From contig MU603135.1 of NCBI GenBank assembly GCA_025201865.1, positions 1-18,509 on the forward strand: 18,509 nucleotides of DNA. Reading direction: 5' to 3'. The notes below the pieces were generated by a model. That model saw only the letters and a list, made by a program, of their open reading frames with translations. It was not told the origin of the DNA and did no database searches. Source of the stretch: Ramicandelaber brevisporus. Lineage: Eukaryota > Kickxellomycota > Ramicandelaberales > Ramicandelaberaceae. The position numbers and the translations under genes were made by a program. Position 1 is the first letter of the stretch, and every line of letters begins with the position of its first letter. This document shows, piece by piece, positions 7,176 through 16,374 of the stretch.

Positions 7176-8657
7176 ATGGCGCAGTTCATTCTAAACTTTG
7201 TGCTTGTTCTTTTATGTCTCTCTTGTGATGCCTCGGCTCAAGTGTCCTCTAAGCGATTGCCTGGTTGCGGCACCGTCAACATTCGGAAGCACTACACCGA
7301 GCTCACAGCCAATGAACGCCGTCGCTACCTTGATGCCGTGAGAAAGTTCCGCAACGAGTCGCCGCGTCCAAATGAGTTTGACAAAATGGTCGCCATGCAC
7401 AATGGAGCTGCCGCTTATATTCACGGATACGCCGAGTTTCTTCCCTGGCATCGAGCCTTCCTACGCATGTTTGAAGCTCATCTTCAGCGCGTGTCCGGCG
7501 ACCCTACCATTTCGCAGCCATATTGGAACTCGTACACTGGTGACACGTCCCCTTACAATCATCCAATCTTTTCTGATGACTGGTTTGGCAGTAATGGGGG
7601 TAACAACATCAACCGCCCGTATATTGAACGACCAGAGAGCGGTTGTCCATTGGTGACAAAGACAATTGGTGAGATTGGATATGCAGAAAGTGAGACTGAG
7701 TTCAGATGTGTTGTGCGGAACTTCAAGACATCATCCTTTCCGGTGGACACCTCTGTTCTTTACACGATGGGCAACCAAACCTTTGCGCCGTTCGCACAAG
7801 AGATTGAGGGTTCTCCACACGGCACTCCACATATCAACATTGGCGGCACGATGGAGTCAATGTGGTCGCCAGCTGATCCAGTTTTCTGGTTCCATCATGC
7901 GTTTATCGACAAGATCTGGGCCGACTGGCAAAATTACGATGGCGGTGCGCGCGTTTGGGCTTATGGTGTATATCCACCAAATCCAAACTCCAACTCCCAG
8001 ACTCCATCAGGGTCAGGTACACTTTCAGCCGGATTATGGTCACTGAATGGCGTTCAAGCATGGACTGCACTGTCAACAGCGTCTCTGTGCTATGCCTACA
8101 AGCCACAGCCGAACGACATCTTTGTGACTAACTTCCCGCCTCGGATTAATGCTTCAGATCCAGCTGACATTGCGTTTAGAGCCGCCGTTGCATCTGCTGA
8201 AAGAAATGATTTCAAAGAGGCAATCCCTAACTGGAAATCGGCGCCTGTGGTCTTTGGCGCCAGTTCGACAAGACGTCCAGTTGGCGAAGCTCGAGTTCCA
8301 TCACCGCCGAAACCGAATGCCAAGACCCGCATTCTCAAAGATGGTCGCATTCGCTTCCGTAAAGCCCTGGATCACCGTGTCGAAGTTCCTGATCCAATGC
8401 CTCAATCGTTTATCGAGATGAACAATCTGGATGTTGAGCTTATTCGTGCCCAAGAAGCTCGTGTCCGCGAACACATCCACAACCTGAACAAGTTCAATCA
8501 CATGACCAAGGACGATATCGCCAAGCGTGCTCGTGAAAAGGTTGAGAACGAAGAGTCCGAAGATGAACTCGATGTTGATGCTGATGCTGATGCTGATATT
8601 GACAGCTTGCCTGATTTGGATGATCAAAGCAGCGATGAAGGCATTTTTGAAGCTTAA
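7176..8657 (+). CDS. Secreted short-type tyrosinase / polyphenol oxidase
   Basis: 493 aa from the ATG at 7176, chosen because it places a classic signal peptide first (MAQFILNFVLVLLCLSCDASAQ). The same frame is open back to 6840. The type-3 copper domain has CuA ligands H75, H83 and H92 (MHN, IHG, FLPWHR) and CuB ligands H215 and H219 (PHGTPHINIGG) plus the HH pair 240-241 (DPVFWFHH). The domain ends at the CYAY motif (Y306, Y308). It oxidises mono- or o-diphenols to quinones, which feed melanin or cross-linking outside the cell. There is no Cys two residues before H83, so the Cys-His thioether bond of long fungal tyrosinases should be absent. The residue after the first CuB His is Gly, not Asn. 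The C-terminal ~180 residues include a charged helix-prone region and an acidic DADADAD-containing tail that I do not recognise. Confidence 0.9.
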   Translation: MAQFILNFVLVLLCLSCDASAQVSSKRLPGCGTVNIRKHYTELTANERRRYLDAVRKFRNESPRPNEFDKMVAMHNGAAAYIHGYAEFLPWHRAFLRMFEAHLQRVSGDPTISQPYWNSYTGDTSPYNHPIFSDDWFGSNGGNNINRPYIERPESGCPLVTKTIGEIGYAESETEFRCVVRNFKTSSFPVDTSVLYTMGNQTFAPFAQEIEGSPHGTPHINIGGTMESMWSPADPVFWFHHAFIDKIWADWQNYDGGARVWAYGVYPPNPNSNSQTPSGSGTLSAGLWSLNGVQAWTALSTASLCYAYKPQPNDIFVTNFPPRINASDPADIAFRAAVASAERNDFKEAIPNWKSAPVVFGASSTRRPVGEARVPSPPKPNAKTRILKDGRIRFRKALDHRVEVPDPMPQSFIEMNNLDVELIRAQEARVREHIHNLNKFNHMTKDDIAKRAREKVENEESEDELDVDADADADIDSLPDLDDQSSDEGIFEA

Positions 8658-8831
8658 ATATTCTACTTCCTTTTAGTTCTCTTGGTAATGTCAACAACTT
8701 AACTATAACAGATCTATATTAAAAACAATAATAGCGATATAGTAATGATAATGATAATGATAATATTAATGTAATAATAATGACAAGGTATAGAGGGCTA
8801 GAAAGTCGAAACACAGATGACGAAAAATGTA

Positions 8832-8837
8832 AATAAA
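8832..8837 (+). terminator. Candidate AATAAA polyadenylation signal for tyrosinase
   Basis: AATAAA hexamer 175 bp after the tyrosinase stop, inside the 282-bp convergent gap with the APSES gene. Position is plausible; no cleavage site is visible. Confidence 0.35.
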
Positions 8838-8939
8838 AACGGAGTAGGAAGAGGAAGAGGAAGAGGAGGATAGTGAGGGTAGATCAATAGTATTATACTT
8901 GATAAAAATAACGATGCTGATAGTGAGAGGAAACGGTAT

Positions 8940-11494
8940 TTAAACTGGCGAATGAACAGCCGAAGTGTTTGCACGTTTGCGCAAATACTGGAGATGCTTG
9001 TTCAAGTTTGCCATGCCACTGGTGGCATCTGCAGCAGCAGTGGAAGGTGCCACACCTGTTGCATCGCTGCAGCCATCAATCGTCTGCGTGAAAGCTTCAA
9101 TGTTACCAACGCTGCGACGATGGCCCATGCCAGTAGCTGCGCCAACACCTGCTGTCATCCGAATCAGAGCGTTCATGTCGGAGCTACGGAGGGTAGCTGG
9201 AGAGCCCGAATTAAAACGAGCATTGTCAACCAGAGTGCTGATGGCCATTGAGTTTGCAATTTGTTCTTTAGTCGGTGTCGCTGAGGCGGAAGAAACTGCA
9301 GCAGCAGCGGCAGCAGCAGCCATGGCAATTGCAGCTGAGGGAGTGGCAGCGGAGGTGATGTATGGACCAGGAATGCTATCACGCTTGATTGCCACGTGGT
9401 TGTTGATATCAGTGGTAGGCGTGAAAACAACTGGAGAGCCATCGTTGGTGCTGCGAGTGCTTGTGACGCTGCCAGGTGGAGTGATAGCCGAACCATGTGT
9501 ACTGGCGATAACGTTCGACAACAGCGGAGCAATGGCTGAGCTAGTCAAGTGGTGAGCCGAGGAGGCATCAGACCTTGGCGACTGGAGTGCGCTGAGCATC
9601 GCGGCTGTCATCGAGAGTGCCGATGTCTGGGATGGACTAGCCAGGTACGACGAGTGGCTGGGGCCAGTGACGATGCCGAGCGGGTTGATGGATGGCGACG
9701 AAAAGTCAACAGCTGCCACCTGTGGATTTGGCACAGCGGCTGTGGCAAATGCTTTATCGGGAGACTTGCTAAATTCAGCAATGGCAGAAGCACTTAGCTC
9801 CAATGCCGCCAATGGGTGTTGCTGCTGGTGTTGCTGTTGGCTGTGGTGTTGTTGTAATCCATTTGATAGGATGGATGATGAGGTGGCCGAGTTGAGAAAG
9901 GATTGCTGCTGCTGCTGCTGCTGCTGCTGGTTGTTGGTCGTGCCTGCTGATGAAGTGGCGCTGTTGTCATTATTGAAGCCTGCTGATGAGGCTGCAGCTG
10001 TAGCTGAGGGGTAGTTGTGATTGTTTGAGAAGGCTGGCGTAAACTGCTGGTTGGCGAAGGCAATCGTATTAAAGGCTGCGATGCTGTCATTGGATGGGGA
10101 AGTGTTGATCGACTTGCTGTTAGAGTGGTGGGATAGGGCTGGAATCGAGGATACTGAGCTGATGTGGTTGCTATTGTTGTTGTTGCTGTTGAATGCAATG
10201 GCTGATGGGAATGTTGCGGTTGAATCGATGGCAACTGAACTGGCTGATGGGTCATAGACGGTCGTGGTAGCATTGGCCTCATTGACATTTGCGATGCTGG
10301 CTGAGGATGATGCTGCCAGTGATAAGGCTCCGGCTGCTGCAATTGCTGAGGCGGAGATTGGAGATGATGAGCCACTCTTTGATGATGAGGACGTGGCTGT
10401 TGAGGTGGAGAAGTAGTTGTTGCTGTTGCTGTTGACAAGAAATGGATGCTGCCGATCACTACTATTAATCATCATAGTGTGCGGCTGGTTTGGGTTAGTC
10501 ATTGCAAGTGGCTGGGCTGCCATTGAGCCCACTGCTGCGGCTTGCTGCATGGGCGAGATGATGGCAGCTGGCTGTGCAAACACTGGTTGTTGCTGAACAG
10601 AATGTTGCTGTTGGATTTGCTGCCGAATCTGCTCATTAAGGCTGTCTGCTCTCTGCTTCTCTTCAGTCAAATACTTGACAGGATCATCTGCAAACATTGG
10701 CATTAGCTTCTCAAATATGCCTTCAGCTCTGGCCAATTTGACTGCGCGCTCAAATGGAATCCAAACGCCTTTAAGCGACATTGCACCTGCCTTAACCACC
10801 ACTCGTTCCTTCTCATTCTTCAAAATACCATCACGGCGACCACGCGTCATTCCAGTAACATTGAGCAGCTTGGTGCCGTTAATCATGTTGTTGTCCAGGC
10901 GGCGAGTGACAGAGTGGCCATTGAAGTCCATCTGAACGCACTCGGCGTTCTCTTCATCCCAGCGGATGCACGTGAGCTTGAGACGAGCTTGTCCAAATGG
11001 AGTGGCTGGAGTATAGATGGCCATTTGGGGGAATCCTGCCGCAGTAGCCATGCCAGCAACTGGATGAATCGGGGAAGTGGGCAAAGACGCAGCAGTGGTC
11101 GCCGTAGCAGACGTGGCTGCAGTAGCAGCAGCCTGCGTAGCAACCATTTGGAATGGCGACATGAGTGCGGCGGTGGGCTGCTGCTGCTGAGCTGGATTGA
11201 TGTAAATCTGAGCTGGTGTCATGAGCATTGGTGATCCCGTGGCTGGCAGAGTGGCTGCTGCACCAACCGGCAGGGCAGTGGTGACGTTACCGAGGATGAT
11301 GGGGTGGTTCATAATCTGAGTCGGCAGCGGCTGCAGTGTGATTGAGCCACGAGCCGAGTGAACCGGCGGGGTGAGGGTGGTTGGCTGAACGTCGGGTGAA
11401 AGAGGCATTGTGTTCTGGTATCCAACTGGCGTGCCTGAGGCAGTAGTGTATGGCTGATAACTGGCAACTGTAATCGAATGACGATGTTGAAGTG

Positions 11495-11528
<34 letters not shown>

Positions 11529-12326
11529 GTTGACAGAGCGTTGAGGTGGTCTCTGTAAGATTGATGAAGCCAAAGAATCACGGCGCGCACGGTGAGTGGG
11601 TGATTTTGGAGTGAAAGGATGTTGTTCGAGTTGTGCAATATTGCGGAGTGAAGCTGAAGCTGAAGAGGCAACAGCTGCATCGAGAGTGGGTGAACCTAAC
11701 ATCACCATTGAAGAGCGTCCACTGCTGTTATTGTTGTTGTTGTTATTGTTATTGTTGGTGCCACCTACAATGGTACCGTTTCCATTAAATGTAATATTTG
11801 ACGATGGTGTAAGTGATGTGGATGCTGATGATGATGAAGGCTGAAATTGGGCATCGATGCAGCTGTTAGCGCGAGTGCGTGAGATTGCATCAGTTGGAGT
11901 AGTCATGACGTTTGTGATTGGATTTGAGGCAGTGGTCAATGGTAATGAGAAGGCAAGTGGAACAGGAAGGTTGCTAAATGGCTGATTGAGGCTGTTGGCG
12001 GTGGTTGGTGTCACTCCGTTGAATTCATCAGCACCAGACGATGAAAGCATATTGACATCCGAATTACTGTTGGTATTAGTATTATGGTATGACAGCGGCT
12101 GAACTACTGAAGTCATGTTGAGTGTCTGCTGTTGTTGCTGATATTGTTGTTGTTGCTGTTGATATTGTTGTTGCTGCTGGTGATATTGCTGAGGCGAATG
12201 AATCTGAAACGGCTGGACAGAGTATTGATTCATAGATTGAATAGCCGTCTCTGCATTAGTCAAGTCGTTGGTTGTTGTTGTTGTTGTTAGTGTCATTGAT
12301 GACGATGATGGTGATGATGATGACAT
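8940..12326 (-). CDS. APSES-domain transcription factor, StuA/Efg1 type
   Basis: 1128 aa from the ATG at 12326, which has A at -3. The frame continues to 12464 only through a GTG and reads as leader. One APSES/KilA-N DNA-binding domain lies at about residues 443-550. It shows WDEENAECVQMDFNGHSV, NNMINGTKLLNVTGMTRGRRDGIL, KGVWIPFERA and LMPMF, which match the StuA/Sok2/Phd1/Efg1 group closely. There are no ankyrin repeats, so it is not the Swi4/Mbp1 class. The rest is low-complexity: Q-rich near 46-75, N-, S- and T-rich regions, and a poly-Ala run near the C-terminus. Family role: nuclear regulator of morphogenesis, sporulation and dimorphic growth, often downstream of cAMP/PKA. It is longer than typical StuA proteins because of homopolymer expansion. 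It has a 2.2-kb upstream region, as is common for this family, and converges on the tyrosinase gene. Confidence 0.9.
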
Positions 12327-12553
12327 TGTCAGTATAAACAAAAGGCGCGTAATCAATACAGGATACGATGGTGTAAAATAAAAAAGAGCGAGAGCAAAGT
12401 TGGAGGATACAAAAGCCACAAGCAATAACGCGCACACACACACACGCACGCGCGCACTGCTCACAAAAGAAAGAGAAAAAAGGAACGGAACGTAATGTAG
12501 TATTCAGCAGAACCGAAGGTTGTTACACTGAACACAGAGACTGAGCAGTCAAG

Positions 12554-12559
12554 ACGCGT
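12554..12559. promoter_or_regulatory. ACGCGT (MCB-like) element upstream of the APSES gene
   Basis: Perfect MluI-type hexamer 228 bp upstream of the APSES start codon. APSES-class factors recognise CGCG-centred motifs, so autoregulation is possible. One copy only; it does not fully match the published StuA consensus. Confidence 0.2.
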
Positions 12560-12990
12560 CGGAACGACTATCTCTCGTGAGGGCACAATTTGACTGTTGC
12601 AGTTGAGCTTACGCACGCGGAATGAGCGAACGAGTGGGCGAGTGAATGAGCAAAAAAAAAAGAAAAACAAGAGAGTGCTACACACACACACACACACGAA
12701 CGCACGCACAGTAGTCAGCCACGCTTACAGTCAAAACAAGAGAGAGCCACGAGTGCTGAGAGAACAAATCGGGCAAATATTGAGCAGTATCAACAAAAAG
12801 GGAATGTGTAATGGAACACTGCTGCACTGCTGCTGTTGTGTGTGGTTACCAGAAGATGCAACAAAGGAAGAAGGCACGATTGTGGAGCGTTGGCGTGAGG
12901 TGCACCTTTGCGTATTGTGGGGATAGATAGATAGATAGATGGATAGGGGAGGAGGGAGAGAGGCGACAAACAAACACAGGCTATCACAGC

Positions 12991-13016
12991 AAGTCAGGTC
13001 AAGTCAGGTCAAGTCA
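12991..13016. repeat. AAGTCAGGTC decamer tandem repeat, about 2.6 copies
   Basis: Two perfect 10-bp copies and a third truncated at AAGTCA. Read directly. Confidence 0.85.
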
Positions 13017-14429
13017 AACTAAAACAAAAAAGCCACTTGGCTGAAAGGAGGAGTGAGAAGCGGGCAGGAGAACAAGGCTCAATGTGTGGAGGCGATTAGC
13101 TTGTGGATTGGCAAGGCACTGCGTTGGCGTTTTGATGACAAAACAAGGAGTAGAGCGATGGGGAGAGGCGAATCTCGTAGTCGATGAATTAGGGATGATG
13201 GGCGCTGCAGGCTGCAGGCTGCAAGGATTGCCAACAGAAGCAGCGGCGTGGAGTCAGGCACGTGGAAAGCAAGAAAAAAAGAAAGAAAAACAATAATAGG
13301 AACAATCTGCTGCTGCAAGAGGTACTGGAGGAAGCAAAGCCTGTTACTGAATAGAAAAAAAGAAAGAAGTAGAAGTGCACAAGTAAAACAGAGAGTGGTA
13401 AAAAAAAGAGCCGAGTTGAATGTGAGTAGCCCCCGGTGTGTCAGAGTGGAGGCGCAGTAAATAGAGAGTGTGAGCGTGCTCGTGTGTGTGTGTGCTCGTG
13501 TGTGTTCGTGTATGCGTGCGCTTGTGGAATCAGCGCTATCGCGTCAGGCACTTACAAGTACAAGAGCTGTTGATACAGGTGTTAGGTGTTAGGGTTTAGA
13601 TGAAGATGGCGTTTGAGTTTGAAAGGGTACACTTTTCTTATTCGTAAAGTTGGATGTGATGCTCCAGTTGAAGAGGCTTTATATCTCTGCAAGGTCACGC
13701 AGAGGCATGCAGTTTACACAAAGACAGAGAGGCTAAGGAACACAAAGCTACAAACTACACGCACATACACATACACAGAGAGAGAGAGAATGGAAGAGGA
13801 GAGAAAGATAGAGAGATAGAGAGAAACAGAGGAAGGGAGAGGAATGATTCTAAAGTCAAGGAACAGAACTCAACAATGGGATGCCTCGCGCGTGCGGCCA
13901 TCCACACTTACAGAGAGAGAGAGAGAACGGCAGCGACAGAGACAATGACCTTGGTGAAGTTAAATGCAAGCATGCGAGGTTGTGACTGTGGAAAGACACA
14001 AGGGTTGTTGATTTTTTTTGGGAGGCGCTGAACTATCGTTTGTGGGCAGTCACTTCAATACACACACACACATACACACACATACAAAAAGAGTTTGTGT
14101 TGCCTCCATTCATTCAGTCCGCCAACACGAAAAGAGGAGCACATAGAAAAGCAGACTGGCGGACAGGAACGTGAAGAGTGATTTGCACCCGCGCGGGTTA
14201 CAATGGAACCCTTTTGTATGTGACCTTTTTGTTTTGTGATAAAAAAGAAAGAAAGAAAGAAAGAGAAGCAGAAACAAACTGATTGAAAGGGGGTGAAGAT
14301 TGGCATTCTGGCTGTTATCCGAAATGGGTTATTGAACTACAATGGACACAGAACGCTTGTGATGCGTTCAAAGAAGGAAACGGCCGCTGTCATCATGCTG
14401 TCACAGCCTTCGATCCGATCAATTGTGAA

Positions 14430-14555
14430 TGCTTACTGCTCACCGCTCAATGCTCACCGTTCGCCGTTCACCGCTTGCCGTTCAATGTTCAGTGCTCGCT
14501 CTTCAGTGTTCGCCGTTCAATACTCACTGCTCACTGCTCAATGCTCAATGCTCTA
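14430..14555. repeat. Degenerate heptanucleotide tandem array, 18 units in register
   Basis: Eighteen consecutive 7-bp units with no indels, consensus YGYTCRM on the plus strand (TGCTCAA, TGCTCAC, CGTTCAA, CGTTCGC and similar). On the minus strand, in the sense of the neighbouring gene, units read like TTGAGCA or GTGAACG. The array begins at the stop codon of the PDRG1-like gene and would form its 3' UTR. All plus-strand frames stay open through it only because the unit lacks stops. Confidence 0.85.
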
Positions 14556-14870
14556 TTGCGACTGACGATATTGCTGGCCGGCAAGTCGCTGAAGCTCCAC
14601 TGTTCTCTCGCGGATTCGCTTGCGAGCATCAGCCACTTCCAGCTCGAGGTCTGTCTGCTCACCATCCAACATGTCGATAACCTCGCTCGAAGGGAGTTGC
14701 ACGAACAAACCGCCAACGCTAACCCATAGCTGTGGCTCAAGCGCCTCTTGCTGTTTCTGCTCCTGGATGGCCTTTGCAGCCGTGCGGTTCGCCAGTCTGC
14801 GCCGATCGAGGTCTTGCAGCAGGCGGCGATCAGCACTTTGGTCGGATTGAAGTTCGGTGAGCACAGTCAT
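14553..14870 (-). CDS. PDRG1/prefoldin-like small coiled-coil protein
   Basis: 105 aa from the ATG at 14870. It is predicted to be coiled coil - short beta segment - coiled coil. A charged N-terminal helix contains RRLLQDLDRRRLANR, the middle reads LWVSVGGLFVQLPSSEV, and the C-terminal helix is charged (~residues 70-98). The layout and the DLD..R..NR / GG.F..LP signature resemble PDRG1, a beta-type prefoldin-like subunit of the R2TP/PAQosome chaperone system in animals, where it assists assembly of RNA polymerases and PIKK complexes. It is somewhat shorter than PDRG1 at both ends. Immediately before the ATG is a long polypyrimidine run ending in CAG (14874-14905), a strong 3' splice-site look-alike, so a tiny upstream exon could exist. 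It lies 238 bp downstream of IWS1 on the same strand. A generic prefoldin-beta paralogue is the main alternative. Confidence 0.6.
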   Translation of the reverse strand: MTVLTELQSDQSADRRLLQDLDRRRLANRTAAKAIQEQKQQEALEPQLWVSVGGLFVQLPSSEVIDMLDGEQTDLELEVADARKRIRERTVELQRLAGQQYRQSQ

Positions 14871-15108
14871 TTGCTGATTTTGAAGACAAGAAAAAAGAAA
14901 AGAAAGAAACAGTTGACAAATGGCTACTTTGACAGATACGATGCGAATTGGTATCAATGTCCTCACACATTTGGGTTGACTAGTAGTTTGAACAGCACAT
15001 GAATGACACGAAGGTGCACTTTGTCAATACCAAACCTGGTTCATGATATCTTTACTTTAAAGATGTTTGTTAGAATGATCGGAATTAGTAGTTCTTCGTC
15101 AGAGTGTT

Positions 15109-16188
15109 TTAGTTGCCAGCATGTAACTCGCTATAGTCCGTTCTGCGGTTGTAGAGAGGACGCATCCACTGATCCATCAGCTGCTCAGCCAGTCTGCGGT
15201 TCTTTGCATGGATTCTCGGACTCAATGTATAGAACTTGATTACTGGGCCAATTCTAGTATCTCTCAAATGATCAGTATTAACTGGCATCTTCAGCAAATG
15301 CTGCAGTAGTTGGTGCTGTACATCATACGCAGGCAATGTCCCATCTTCCAGCGGCTCAAGCCACACTTTAACGGCCGAGAGGATGTCATTTTCCAGCAGT
15401 TGACTGTGTTGATGAGTGCGTCCAATTGCATCGATTACACGAGGAAGCATGCGAATCTTGTGGATGGCTGGTTTGCGAGATTGAACTGCCACTGCGTCGC
15501 GCTCGGCAATTTGCTTCATTTCGTCGCGCAATGCTGAGAAGATCTCGTCGTTTCGTGGATCGTAGTTGCCTTCGATAAGAGACGTGCCATCATCCTCGCC
15601 ACCATCGCCACCACGGCGCTTGCCGCCGCCTGGCTTGCGATAAGTTGGGTTTCTTCCAGCCTTCAACGCAGCATCGAAATCAGCTGCAACCTGTTTGCGA
15701 ATGGCATACATTGGGTCATCTGGTGCCAAATCGTCATCGCTGCCTTTGGCTGTGGTTGTCTTGCGACGGCGTGGTTTACCGTCGTCTTCTCCACCGGCTG
15801 CAGCGCGACCGCCGCGACGAGCCCGAGCTCTACCAGCAGCAGCAGCTCGGCGCTTCATGCCGCCGTCAGAGTCGCTCGGCTGCTGATCATCGTCAAGATA
15901 GCGAGCCGCCGGTCTCTTTTGCTTCTTCTTTTGCTGGGCACCGTATCCGCTACCACCATCGTCTTGTTCATCAGCATCATCAACTGGTTCATTATCAGCA
16001 CCTCCAAACAGATCATCGTCTTCGTCGCCCTCATCTTCATCAAAGTCATATCTGTAAGCAGCCGCTTCAGTTGTGTTAGCGCCAGCCTCAGTTTCATCCT
16101 GCCCTACTTGCTGCTGTTGCTGCTGTTGCTGTTGCTGCTGCTGTTGATCCTCTTCATCGTACTCGTACTCGTGTTCGTTTGAAGACAT
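15109..16188 (-). CDS. IWS1: IWS1/Spn1 transcription elongation factor
   Basis: 359 aa from the ATG at 16188; upstream codons in the same frame start at a non-ATG. The acidic N-terminus has a 13-Gln run (~15-27), Asp/Glu clusters and basic R/K/A/G-rich patches, likely disordered. Residues ~214-347 form the conserved TFIIS N-terminal-like (LW/TND) core. It includes LPRVIDAIG, ILSAVKVWLEPLEDGTLPAYDV, LLQHLLKMPV, TRIGPVIKFY and LMDQWMRPLYNR, which is diagnostic for IWS1/Spn1. The protein binds the N-terminal region of Spt6 and travels with RNA polymerase II, affecting chromatin, elongation and mRNA export. Known relatives usually carry a conserved tail after the WxRP motif; here the protein ends 16 residues after RP. 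It is divergent from MED17. Confidence 0.9.
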   Translation of the reverse strand: MSSNEHEYEYDEEDQQQQQQQQQQQQQVGQDETEAGANTTEAAAYRYDFDEDEGDEDDDLFGGADNEPVDDADEQDDGGSGYGAQQKKKQKRPAARYLDDDQQPSDSDGGMKRRAAAAGRARARRGGRAAAGGEDDGKPRRRKTTTAKGSDDDLAPDDPMYAIRKQVAADFDAALKAGRNPTYRKPGGGKRRGGDGGEDDGTSLIEGNYDPRNDEIFSALRDEMKQIAERDAVAVQSRKPAIHKIRMLPRVIDAIGRTHQHSQLLENDILSAVKVWLEPLEDGTLPAYDVQHQLLQHLLKMPVNTDHLRDTRIGPVIKFYTLSPRIHAKNRRLAEQLMDQWMRPLYNRRTDYSELHAGN

Positions 16189-16374
16189 TTGGGCTGTATA
16201 TGTGTATCTGCGTGTTTTTGTTTTGTTTGAACTGCAAGCAACAACAACAGCGACAACAACAGCGGTAACAACAACAGCGATCGTCCTTTGTTTCGAATAA
16301 CAACAACTGCAATAGTAACTCTTTCTACTTCTTTCTTTCTTTCTTTCTTTCTTTCGTTTTGTGAACAAACGGGG
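16189..16374. promoter_or_regulatory. Shared divergent promoter of IWS1 and MED17
   Basis: Only 186 bp separate the two start codons, so both promoters and both leaders must lie here or overlap the genes. The interval contains CAA/CAG-rich sequence (16240-16280), a TATA-like TGTATATG near 16195, and a (CTTT)n tract immediately before MED17. Co-expression is inferred from geometry. Confidence 0.6.
16331..16355. repeat. (CTTT)n microsatellite in the MED17 leader
   Basis: Six tetranucleotide copies ending about 20 bp before the MED17 ATG. Pyrimidine-rich on the MED17 sense strand. Confidence 0.85.

Larger units (their letters stand above)
12327..14552. other. Long gene-free region upstream of the APSES gene
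   Basis: No convincing coding sequence on either strand. The interval contains CA-rich tracts (12430-12455, 12680-12700), a GATA tract (12922-12940), AAGTCAGGTC repeats (12991-13016), purine-rich stretches, TG-rich sequence near 13480-13510, GA tracts (13775-13930) and CA tracts (14058-14085). The minus-strand sense near 12330-12700 is pyrimidine-rich and may be the APSES mRNA leader. An MCB-like ACGCGT is at 12554-12559. The open frames here start at non-ATG codons or are repeat translations. Confidence 0.55.

Noticed and set aside
8965-9555. 196-codon plus-strand ORF, and further long ORFs, opposite and across the APSES gene
   Set aside because: They start at non-ATG or internal codons and are Ala/Ser/Gln/Cys-rich shadows of the Q/S/T/A homopolymers in the confident APSES CDS.
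12327-12464. In-frame N-terminal extension of the APSES factor with a hydrophobic, signal-like segment
   Set aside because: It begins with GTG in a CA/CG-rich repeat. A signal peptide would be wrong for a nuclear factor, and the ATG at 12326 has a good context.
13578-13600. GTGTTAGGTGTTAGGGTTTAG resembling telomeric TTAGGG
   Set aside because: Only one TTAGGG and two imperfect units, inside a gene-free but not subtelomeric context; chance match.
14283-14729. 148-codon plus-strand ORF with repeated CS/NA motifs
   Set aside because: It starts at a TTG-type codon, arises from the heptamer array plus the antisense of the PDRG1-like CDS, and all three frames are open through the array for the same reason.
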